A stretch of 64,000 nt of DNA from Paraburkholderia sp. ZP32-5 (GTDB lineage Bacteria; Pseudomonadota; Gammaproteobacteria; Burkholderiales; Burkholderiaceae), in NCBI RefSeq assembly GCF_021390495.1, contig NZ_JAJEJP010000002.1, forward strand, positions 2,294,001 to 2,358,000, written 5' to 3'. Every line of letters begins with the position of its first letter. The stretch's first letter is position 1. Made by a program: the position numbers and the translations under genes. Below, piece after piece: positions 35,852 through 42,524 of this stretch. Below the pieces are notes generated by a model. The model saw only the letters and a program-made list of their open reading frames with translations. It was not told where the DNA came from and did no database searches.

Positions 35852-36838
35852 TCACTCCTTGTCCGCCGCCGGCGGCGGCTGCAGCGCGGCGGCGACCTCC
35901 GGATATGACTTGCCGCTCGCCAGTTCCGCCATCGCTTTCTGAGGCTCGCGATAGACACCATCCATGATCTGGCCGGCCGTGGTGGGCGATGGCGGTGGCG
36001 AATCCGATTTATTCGGCGCGGGCTGCGGATTGGTGACGATTTTGCCCTTGCCTTTCAGCGGCTGATGATCGAACGTCTTCCTGCTGTCGAACGGACCGTT
36101 TCGGCCATAGCGCTGCTCACTTCCCTTCGGCACCTCCTGCCTCGTGCGCAAATACGAGCCGCCCTGGCTGTGATCCACCTCGCCCGGGTAGTTGGAATGG
36201 ATGCCGCCCGCCGGGTGATATTCGATTTGCCCCTTGAAGAAAGTCTTTTCCTTGTCGGGATCGAGCGGCTGCGGCTCCTTGCGCTTGCTATTCGGATTCG
36301 CCGCCATCGCGCTGTCGTAGCCGGCCTTCTTCTTCTGGTAGTCGGTATCGATTTCCGCAGGCGTGAGGCGGCGCCTTTCTTCTGTCGTCACGTTGAAACC
36401 ACCGCCCTGGTCGAGCGGCAAATTCGGGTGACTACTGCTCTTCGGGCCGAGCCCGTCCGTCACGTGGCTCCTCGGGTCGGCCTGCGCCGTCTTGAACAGC
36501 CGGTGCGCGGTCGTGCTCGGGCTCTGCGGTTCGCCGTCGAGCGGCTTGCGCGGTGCCCGCTCCGCCTGCATCCTCGCCGGCGCTTCCTGAGCATGATCGG
36601 CGGAACTGGTGGAACCGGCACCGCCGATTGAGCCGCCGTGCTTGCCAGCGGCTGGCAATGTCGTCGAACGGCGTGGTGCGCGCGGCGACCTCGCGATGTC
36701 GCTCAAGCCACCCAGCTTGCCGCCAGGCGCCGCGAGCGCCGATTTCGGTGTGCCGCCCGGGCTTTTCGACGGCGAGTTGGTGGCGTTTTCCGTGACATGA
36801 GTGGGCCTCGATGTCGATATGCGCAGTCCTCCTGGCAT
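35852..36838 (-). CDS. Candidate type III effector of unknown function
   Basis: The ATG at 36838 follows GAGAGGAATAAG; 328 residues. No family is recognised. The first 80 residues are Ser/Thr/Pro/Gly-rich and poor in acidic residues (MPGGLRISTSRPTHVTEN...), typical of T3 secretion signals. The rest is hydrophilic, Pro/Lys-rich, without membrane segments or Cys (for example TTEERRRLTPAEIDTDYQKK, IEYHPAGGIHSNYPGEVDHS). It lies 68 bases downstream of the HrpB1-like gene, whose promoter has a perfect HrpB-type box, so the two are probably co-expressed. Status as effector is inferred. Confidence 0.6.
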   Translation of the reverse strand: MPGGLRISTSRPTHVTENATNSPSKSPGGTPKSALAAPGGKLGGLSDIARSPRAPRRSTTLPAAGKHGGSIGGAGSTSSADHAQEAPARMQAERAPRKPLDGEPQSPSTTAHRLFKTAQADPRSHVTDGLGPKSSSHPNLPLDQGGGFNVTTEERRRLTPAEIDTDYQKKKAGYDSAMAANPNSKRKEPQPLDPDKEKTFFKGQIEYHPAGGIHSNYPGEVDHSQGGSYLRTRQEVPKGSEQRYGRNGPFDSRKTFDHQPLKGKGKIVTNPQPAPNKSDSPPPSPTTAGQIMDGVYREPQKAMAELASGKSYPEVAAALQPPPAADKE

Positions 36839-36906
36839 GACTTATTCCTCTCGATGGTGATGGCGGCAAAGCCTGGTTGAAGCTGGCGTGCGATGAAGAA
36901 GAACGT

Positions 36907-37353
36907 TCAAACGTAGGCGCCCGACCTCATCGATTCGGTAATGCGGGTCGCGACGTCGTTCAGATGAGCACTTTCGTCCGCCTCGTGAAGGTTCAGGAAA
37001 CGCGCGACGATCGCCATGCTGGTGGCGTCATCGCTTTCGATTACCGCGTCGACGCAGCGGCGCCATTCATCGTCGCCGAGCATCTTCAGACACAACGCAC
37101 GTAGTGCCCATACGATCGGCGATCCATCGCCCTGTTCGTCCAGTTGCAACAGAATCCGGGCGCCCTCGGACCAGTCGCCGTCGCGAATCTTCATCCGCGC
37201 ATCGCATAGCTCGATGAACGCGCCGGGTGCCGTCAGAGTGCGCAACGCAAGCAACAGCTCCTCCGAATCGGCACGTGCATTGATCTGGATGCCGCTGTAG
37301 AAAATCGACAGAAGGACTTTCATTACGGCAGGACTGCATCCGCTATTTGACAT
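36907..37353 (-). CDS. Second HrpB1/HrpK-like protein
   Basis: With start ATG 37353 (MSNSGCSPAVMKVLLSIF) the protein has 148 residues; upstream in-frame Mets at 37404 and 37458 are possible because transcription probably starts near 37475. The core (LLALRTLTAPGAFIELCDARM, then GDWSEGARILLQL, WALRALCLKMLGDDEWRR) matches the TPR-like HrpB1 domain. Unlike the core gene it stands with an effector candidate, so it might be a secretion helper or chaperone for it. Confidence 0.7.
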   Translation of the reverse strand: MSNSGCSPAVMKVLLSIFYSGIQINARADSEELLLALRTLTAPGAFIELCDARMKIRDGDWSEGARILLQLDEQGDGSPIVWALRALCLKMLGDDEWRRCVDAVIESDDATSMAIVARFLNLHEADESAHLNDVATRITESMRSGAYV

Positions 37354-37481
37354 GACAGTTCTCGCAAACGCTGTGGGTTCGTTTCGGATAACGCGCTGTT
37401 TCATCTGGAACGCTCGCGCCGGATCGCATCGCCCGATGCGTGCGATGCAGTGACGCAAATCACGTTGATCTCCAGACCGGA

Positions 37482-37541
37482 TTGTCGTGCTTCGACAGCG
37501 TGGATGCGGTGCGGGAGCGAAGCGCCCATTAATCGGGCGAA
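37482..37541 (-). promoter_or_regulatory. HrpB-type box and -10 for the HrpB1-like/effector unit
   Basis: On the minus strand TTCGC-N15-TTCGC (37541-37517), the full PIP consensus, is followed after 29 bases by GACAAT (37487-37482). It points toward the 36907-37353 gene and the effector behind it. Confidence 0.78.
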
Positions 37542-37750
37542 GCAGTGTTCGTGTCGTTCAGACACACACCGGCAAGCCGATGGCGCAGATTGGTTCGGCA
37601 AGCGCGGAACCCAGGGAAACTTCCGTGGATGACACAGGACTTCGCATATCCGCGGCGGTTGGTCGAGATTTAGCCGATCTTAGCAACCTGGTCGTGCTCG
37701 CGAATGCTGTTCAATTCGCGTTTTCCTTAAACAGCCAAGGAGAGGTTCGA

Positions 37751-38536
37751 ATGTTTAATGTCGGTTCCAATTACACCACCACTACCACCACCACCACGGA
37801 GCAACAAGGCGTTACGTCTCCGCAGAATGGCTTTTCCAGTCCCGCTGCTTCGGGCTCCAGCCAGCAGAATCAGATACTGTCCGATATCGAGAAGCTCCTT
37901 TCGGACGTCAGCGGTCAGGGCATGGAAGGCATGCAGCAGCCCGCGATGCAGGGCATGCAGCAACCGATGATGCAAGGTATGCAGCAGCCGATGATGCAGG
38001 GTATGCAGCAGCCGATGATGCAAGGCATGCAACAGCCCATGATGCAAGGCATGCAACAGCCCATGATGCAAGGCATGCAACAGCCCATGATGCAAGGTAT
38101 GCAGCAGCCCATGATGCAGGGTATGCAATCGCCGATGATGCAAGGCACGCCGACGCAGAGCACGGCGTCGCTGCCGAGCGGCAATAACCTCACGCAGATC
38201 GGTTCGGCGCTACAGCAAGGCGGAGCTCAGCAGGCAATGGCGGATTTCAAGAACAACGATCCCGCGGCCTTCGAGTCCTTCCAGGCCTCATTGGCCAAGG
38301 GCGACGGCAACTCCGCCGCGAACACGCTCGCATCGGCGATCTCGAGCGGGAAATTGAGTCAAGCGGACGGCGCTGCCATCGGCGCACAACTGCAACAGAC
38401 GGCCAACGCGAACGGCGGCGGCAAGATCAACGGCCAGGCGAGCGGCGCGCTGTCGTCGGCGCTCGGCGGTCAGAATGTTCTGACTCAAGGGCATGAAAGA
38501 AGTCTTGGTCAGGTGATCAGTCAGGCACTCGCTTAA
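37751..38536 (+). CDS. Harpin-like secreted protein with Met/Gln octapeptide repeats
   Basis: The ATG at 37751 follows AAGGAGAGG; 261 residues. There is no Cys. The N-terminus is Thr-rich (NYTTTTTTTTEQQ), followed by a helical segment (NQILSDIEKLLSDVSGQ) like Hpa1/PopA harpins. Residues 58-129 are tandem octapeptides of the form MQGMQQPM. The C-terminal part is Gly/Ala/Gln/Asn-rich. Heat-stable, Gly/Gln-rich, Cys-free proteins near Hrp clusters are typical harpins, secreted through the T3SS. No perfect HrpB-type box was found in front of it on its own strand. Confidence 0.7.
   Translation: MFNVGSNYTTTTTTTTEQQGVTSPQNGFSSPAASGSSQQNQILSDIEKLLSDVSGQGMEGMQQPAMQGMQQPMMQGMQQPMMQGMQQPMMQGMQQPMMQGMQQPMMQGMQQPMMQGMQQPMMQGMQSPMMQGTPTQSTASLPSGNNLTQIGSALQQGGAQQAMADFKNNDPAAFESFQASLAKGDGNSAANTLASAISSGKLSQADGAAIGAQLQQTANANGGGKINGQASGALSSALGGQNVLTQGHERSLGQVISQALA
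37922..38161 (+). repeat. 24-base tandem repeat array inside the harpin-like gene
   Basis: Ten in-frame 24-base units encode MEGMQQPA, seven copies of MQGMQQPM, MQGMQSPM and one degenerate copy. Units at 38018, 38042 and 38066 are identical at DNA level, pointing to recent slippage or unequal crossover; the array is probably length-variable between strains. Confidence 0.9.
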
Positions 38537-38553
38537 GGTCAAGTTGCAGTAGA

Positions 38554-38584
38554 CCTGCCACGGTCGTTGTGAGGCCGTGGCAGG
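38554..38584 (+). terminator. Terminator-like hairpin after the harpin-like gene
   Basis: CCTGCCACGG (38554-38563) pairs perfectly with CCGTGGCAGG (38575-38584), 17 bases after the stop. The following bases are only mildly T-rich. Confidence 0.6.
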
Positions 38585-38768
38585 CCTGATTGCTTCCGAT
38601 TCTAATGACACTTCTGCGATTGCACTGGGCGATATTTCGGTGCCTGACCGATAGTGATGAGGCAAAGAAGTACCCGCTGCCGGCTTCGGCAGCTCTTGAG
38701 ATTGGCAACGTGCGTTATCGATCTCTGAATGAGGACTTACCCTGCTTGCCAGCAACGCCATAGGCGAT

Positions 38769-39212
38769 TCATCTATTAGTTTTTCTTCGCCTGATAGCGC
38801 GCATTGCCGGTGCCAACAGATAAGTGATCTTGTTACCGTCGACGGAAAGCCTGGGCCAGCCGTCGTGCGTCATGAATTCAATGCAAACGGCGTTGTCGGC
38901 GTCTACCACCGCCAGCACTTGCGGGGCGACGCGGAACAGCCAGTCCAGCGCCGAATCCCAAAGAGTCGCCCAACGCCCGTGAAATTCCGGCAGCACGGCG
39001 AGGTGAACATACCCGCGATCGAAGATCAGCCCGCCAATGTGCGTATCGCCGTACATGAAACCGAGCGACGGGCAATCGCTGTAATGCGCGATGAACGATG
39101 CCTTGCTGACGATGCGTAGCGTTTCCGCTCGCTCTCCACGAAAGAAACTGGCGTCCGCGTCGTAGAAAGTCGCGAGATCGGCGCGCGTCGATAGCTGGAA
39201 TCGTGTCATCAC
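38769..39212 (-). CDS. GNAT-like protein in a HrpB-controlled unit
   Basis: This 147-residue protein has a central strand-turn-helix order recalling GNAT acetyltransferases: IGGLIFDRGYVHLAVLPEFHG, then ALDWLFRVAPQVLAVVDADN and EFMTHDGWPRL. The acetyl-CoA-binding loop (normally Q/RxxGxG/A) is not clear, so activity is uncertain. It is the last gene of a leftward unit headed by the HrpB-type box at 39912. A role in effector modification or immunity/accessory function is open. Confidence 0.5.
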   Translation of the reverse strand: MMTRFQLSTRADLATFYDADASFFRGERAETLRIVSKASFIAHYSDCPSLGFMYGDTHIGGLIFDRGYVHLAVLPEFHGRWATLWDSALDWLFRVAPQVLAVVDADNAVCIEFMTHDGWPRLSVDGNKITYLLAPAMRAIRRRKTNR

Positions 39213-39218
39213 GCAGAA

Positions 39219-39587
39219 TCAAAAGGCGCCCGCTTCCGCATCCAGACCGAGTAGTCCTCGCATTGCTTTGCGAATACGAGGATCGGGATGATCTTGGTCG
39301 GCAACGGCATAGCCATGCCACAACGGATCGCCGAGCGCGTGCAGGCACAGTGCTTTTAGCCCGGGGCTATCGTCATCATGCAAGCCGTTGACAATCTGCC
39401 ATGCGTCCTGCACGCGGCCTCGACGAATTGCAATCGAAACGGGAAATATCAACAGCTTCCCCGCCTCGGGATGAACATTGCAAAGCCGCTCCCAGAGCGT
39501 TTCGGCATCGTCGAGCCGATCTTGCCTTATACAGTCGACGATCGTCTGACCCAATTGCTCGACATTGTCGGCTTCATTCGCTTGCAT
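39219..39587 (-). CDS. Third HrpB1-like/TPR-like small protein
   Basis: With start ATG 39587 (MQANEADNVEQLGQ) the protein has 122 residues. The pattern LWERLCNVHPEAGKLLIFPV, then RRGRVQDAWQIVNGL and GLKALCLHALGDPLWHGY resembles the HrpB1/HrpK TPR-like fold. It lies between the small Ala-rich gene and the GNAT-like gene in one leftward unit. It may be a dedicated chaperone for the small protein encoded just upstream. Confidence 0.6.
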   Translation of the reverse strand: MQANEADNVEQLGQTIVDCIRQDRLDDAETLWERLCNVHPEAGKLLIFPVSIAIRRGRVQDAWQIVNGLHDDDSPGLKALCLHALGDPLWHGYAVADQDHPDPRIRKAMRGLLGLDAEAGAF

Positions 39588-39615
39588 GACGGTACCCCCT
39601 ATCAACAGAACAGAC

Positions 39616-39798
39616 TCACGACCCGTTGTTTCCGCTCGACTGAGGAGCCAGCGAGCTGACAGCGGATTCGAGCATCTGCATCATGGCACTCGCTTCTGAC
39701 GCCGCCGCCCCAGCGGGCGTAGCGTTAGCGGCTCCGGTTTTGGCAGCGCCTTCCAGCGCCGGCGCGACCTTCTCTGCGATAGCTGCAATTGCACCCAT
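39616..39798 (-). CDS. Small Ala/Ser-rich T3SS-associated protein
   Basis: The 60-residue product (MGAIAAIAEKVAPALEGAAK... ending APQSSGNNGS) has a strong ribosome site (GGGAGAA) and no Cys or aromatic residues. Composition resembles pilin/needle-type or small secreted proteins, much like the 34638 gene product. It is the first gene after the HrpB-type box at 39912-39936, arguing that it is real and T3SS-linked. Exact role unknown. Confidence 0.6.
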   Translation of the reverse strand: MGAIAAIAEKVAPALEGAAKTGAANATPAGAAASEASAMMQMLESAVSSLAPQSSGNNGS

Positions 39799-39875
39799 AT
39801 CGTTCTCCCGATGTAAAAGTTGACGTCAACCGATGCGACCTTTGGCAAATTCGATTGCTTCGGATCGCAACGCTC

Positions 39876-39936
39876 AGCATAGAGGCACTGAAATCACATG
39901 ATTTCAATCTGCCGAATCAACGTCGTACAAAGCGAA
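39876..39936 (-). promoter_or_regulatory. HrpB-type box and -10 for the 39798-38769 unit
   Basis: On the minus strand TTCGC-N15-TTCGG (39936-39912) is followed after 30 bases by TATGCT (39881-39876). The box overlaps the last codons of the transglycosylase gene and points to the small Ala-rich gene 78 bases past the -10. Confidence 0.78.
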
Positions 39937-40405
39937 CCGCAGCTTCAGGGCGTGGGTCTTCTTCCGGAAGAACCCGCCATTGCCGCAGGATCTCGGCGAT
40001 CTGACGCGCGTATTGATCGCGCAACGCGGGCGTCGCGGAATGATAGGCACCGACCGCGGCCCACGTATTGCCGTATTTGATGACCTGGCGACGCAGCTGC
40101 CATGCCGCGATATACACGTTCTTGCACGGCGACATCAGCGCGTCCTTGCCGATGCCGTAGCGCTCCAGTGCAGGCAAATGAATTGTGTTGATCTGCATCA
40201 GCCCGTAATCGACCGAACCGTTTGCATTGACGTGTACCGCATCCGGATGATTGCGCGACTCCTGCCATGCAATCGCGCGCAGGATCAGCGGATTGACATG
40301 CTGGTACGCAGCCGCATCATCGAAGCAGTTTGCGTACGCAAATCGCGTTGCACTCAAGCCGCAAACGAACACGAGGCAGCCTATTCCGATGCGGGCAGTT
40401 TTCAT
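39917..40405 (-). CDS. Lytic transglycosylase, Hpa2/IpgF type
   Basis: The start at 40405 (MKTARIGIGCLVFVCGLSA) gives a classic Sec signal ending FAYA and 162 residues; a longer in-frame start at 40477 has a better ribosome site and cannot be excluded. The SLT domain shows the catalytic Glu in AIAWQESRNHPDAVH and YGLMQINTIHLPALERYGI. T3SS-linked enzymes of this kind (Hpa2, IpgF) open the peptidoglycan for the apparatus. No perfect HrpB-type box lies upstream. Confidence 0.85.
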   Translation of the reverse strand: MKTARIGIGCLVFVCGLSATRFAYANCFDDAAAYQHVNPLILRAIAWQESRNHPDAVHVNANGSVDYGLMQINTIHLPALERYGIGKDALMSPCKNVYIAAWQLRRQVIKYGNTWAAVGAYHSATPALRDQYARQIAEILRQWRVLPEEDPRPEAAVRFVRR

Positions 40406-40665
40406 GGAGGAAGGAAAGAAGCAGAAAAGAACCTGAGCGGCCAACAAGACACGCACACGTTTCGCCGTGGTCATCAACCGCTCGACCGACGCCGCGCGTC
40501 AACGTGACATTAACGCGTTTGAGCCGTTGAAAACAGCGCTCAACGCATGAGTCACTACATCGGATACGGGTTTCACTACATTCCTTCGTGACTTCGCGAT
40601 AGCTGTCGACCCTGCCTGGCGACAATCGCACTCGTCATCCCGTCTTCAACTTCTACGTCACGACC

Positions 40666-41022
40666 ATGCTCAACGCGCTCACACTCCGCCGCGCTTTCGC
40701 CGCCACACTTCTTTCAGGTCTTTCTGTGATTGGCTTCCATGTCGAATCCGCCCAGGCCGCAGGGTGTAGCGGCCGCGTGTATTGGGACTCGCATTTCCGT
40801 GGTGAAGCACAGCACTTGCGGGGCGATGCATCCTATGTCGGCGATCGCTGGAATGACCAGATCTCGTCGATCGCGATCTACTCCGGCGTTTGGCGCTTCT
40901 ATCGCGATGCCGAATTCAGGGGTGATTATCTGGAACTCGGTCCAGGCAACTATTCATTCCACGCCGGCGACGCATGGAACGACCAGATCAGTTCGCTACG
41001 CTGCGTGCGGCCGACCTACTGA
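40666..41022 (+). CDS. Secreted beta/gamma-crystallin family protein
   Basis: This 118-residue protein has a Sec signal ending ESAQAAG. Two Greek-key motifs follow (VYWDSHFRGEAQHLRGDASY and WRFYRDAEFRGDYLELGPG). Each ends in NDQISS, the N/D-N/D-x-x-S-S calcium-binding clamp, so two Ca2+ sites are expected. It may be a periplasmic or extracellular calcium-binding protein. It stands alone between the transglycosylase and the effector candidate. A T3SS link is not shown; only an imperfect HrpB-type box (40585-40609) is nearby. Confidence 0.85.
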   Translation: MLNALTLRRAFAATLLSGLSVIGFHVESAQAAGCSGRVYWDSHFRGEAQHLRGDASYVGDRWNDQISSIAIYSGVWRFYRDAEFRGDYLELGPGNYSFHAGDAWNDQISSLRCVRPTY

Positions 41023-41132
41023 TTCCATGCGATTGCCGACCGGTCAATCGCCGTGGTTCTCGTGAATACCGGTCACGTCAATGCAAGCGAGTTCCGGTCT
41101 TGCAATACCCCTATGGATGAACACATCCATTC

Positions 41133-42191
41133 TCATTCACCGAGATTTCCCTTGAAGCCGCCGGTCCCTTTATAGTCTGGAACGTCTTTAGCCGGCCCTT
41201 CCAACTGCCCTCGCAAATCTTCCGCGAAGTGTTCCTTGATCGTCGTTTTCCCGCCGCTTTCGAGTGTTGGCCTTTCCCTCTGATTCCACGTGCTGCTTTT
41301 GAACCTGTCACCTGAAAAATAAGGATCGTCCTTCGAGGCGGCGTGAATGACGTTGACGTTGCCTTCCGCCTGCCTCGCATATCGTACGGACAGCGTGTCC
41401 CACATCGCACCCGCCGCCGAATGCGGACGCCCCGCCGGCGTGAACTCTTTGCCGTTGGCATCTTTCGTTGTAAGTCTGTCGTGCAGGGCCGGACCCATTT
41501 CGTTTCTGATGCTGGTATTGGCCATCGCCGCGCCCTTCATCAACAACGCTTCACGCGTTGACTGGGCTGCGTCCCTATCGGTTTCCGCTGTGTACTCGAA
41601 ACGGTTTGCCAGATAGCCGAAACTCTGACCGTGCCCGGCGTAATTTTCGAGCCTCTTTCCGCCCTCGGTCTGCTCGACCGCGGCCCCGCCGTTTTTGCGC
41701 GCAAATGCATGGGCCGTGTTCATCGCGCTTGCGGTGACATTGCCTTTCGCATCTCGCTGATCGCCACTCCAGAACACCGCCCCATTCTTGGGCGTCGTCA
41801 CATCGGCTGAAACGGTGAACGCGGAAAGATTCTTCAGTTCGTTGTTTCGATGAATGACGACGCTGCCGGCAGTGCGGAACATATTTTTCGCCGCGGTGTG
41901 TCCGGCAGCCTCATCACGGGTGTCGTGGGCTGTGTTCAGATTGGCGTGCTCTGTCCTGAAGTTCGCCTGCGCCTTATCGGCCAGCTTGCCTGAGGCCTGC
42001 GCGGAAGACATGAAATCGTCCGCCGATCGACTTTGCGATGTCGTCGCGGGCTTCCTGCTACCCAGCGCAGACAGCGGACCCGCAACGGTTGATCTGGGTT
42101 TCGCGCTCCCTTTGAGGGAATCGGCGCCCGCCTCAGTGGACGACGGACTTGCGTTAATGACTGGAGCTTTCGACGTGACTTTGAATGGCAT
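41133..42191 (-). CDS. Candidate type III effector with ADP-ribosyl cyclase (CD38-type) NADase domain
   Basis: This 352-residue protein has residues 1-60 rich in Ser/Thr/Pro/Ala, as in T3 secretion signals. Residues about 105-311 show the ADP-ribosyl cyclase order: VFWSG (Trp141), AHAFA, AAVEQTEGG (Glu173), AMWDTLSVRYARQAEGNVNV (Trp264) and RFKSSTWNQRERPTLE (Glu306). These align with CD38 Trp125, Glu146 (TLEDTL), Trp189 ([20 protein letters not shown]) and catalytic Glu226. The predicted reaction is hydrolysis or cyclisation of NAD+ inside a host cell. A perfect HrpB-type box lies 75 bases upstream. The domain call is by eye from remembered CD38 sequence. Confidence 0.72.
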   Translation of the reverse strand: MPFKVTSKAPVINASPSSTEAGADSLKGSAKPRSTVAGPLSALGSRKPATTSQSRSADDFMSSAQASGKLADKAQANFRTEHANLNTAHDTRDEAAGHTAAKNMFRTAGSVVIHRNNELKNLSAFTVSADVTTPKNGAVFWSGDQRDAKGNVTASAMNTAHAFARKNGGAAVEQTEGGKRLENYAGHGQSFGYLANRFEYTAETDRDAAQSTREALLMKGAAMANTSIRNEMGPALHDRLTTKDANGKEFTPAGRPHSAAGAMWDTLSVRYARQAEGNVNVIHAASKDDPYFSGDRFKSSTWNQRERPTLESGGKTTIKEHFAEDLRGQLEGPAKDVPDYKGTGGFKGNLGE

Positions 42192-42266
42192 GGACCTGGC
42201 GCGCTTGCATGGAAGTGACGATCGCCATGAGTTTCATCCGATTGCCCGGTCCGCGAACGACAGCAA

Positions 42267-42291
42267 GCGAAGCGGAATCTTCGGTTACGAA
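42267..42291 (-). promoter_or_regulatory. HrpB-type box of the ADP-ribosyl cyclase-like effector gene
   Basis: On the minus strand TTCGT-N15-TTCGC (42291-42267) fits the consensus exactly, ending 75 bases before the ATG. The candidate -10 about 31 bases downstream (GAAACT) is weak. Confidence 0.72.
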
Positions 42292-42524
42292 GCGCATGCA
42301 GCCGGCTTTCGCAGGCTCTCCTGACTGACAGCTTACAGCGCCCCGCAACCATTCGCGATTTTGCGCAACGCCGAAACAGATGTAGTCGACGGATACATTG
42401 TCATAGCCGGCCAGCGGTTGCCCGAAGCGCAGCGGATCGTTATGCTTCCCGCTGAAGACGAAGTTTCATGCACAACGATGTCGCCAGAACCATCAAAAAC
42501 TGGCGTACATATTCAGGGCTCGAT

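Noticed and set aside
37549..37750. HrpB-type box on the plus strand for the harpin-like gene
   Set aside because: Several TTCG words occur (37594, 37641, 37715, 37746) but none are 16 bases apart.
37922..38161. CRISPR-like regular repeats
   Set aside because: Units are adjacent without spacers, in frame and inside the harpin-like gene.
40585..40609. HrpB-type box before the crystallin gene
   Set aside because: Second half reads GTCGA instead of TTCGB and no -10 follows; one mismatch plus the forbidden A.
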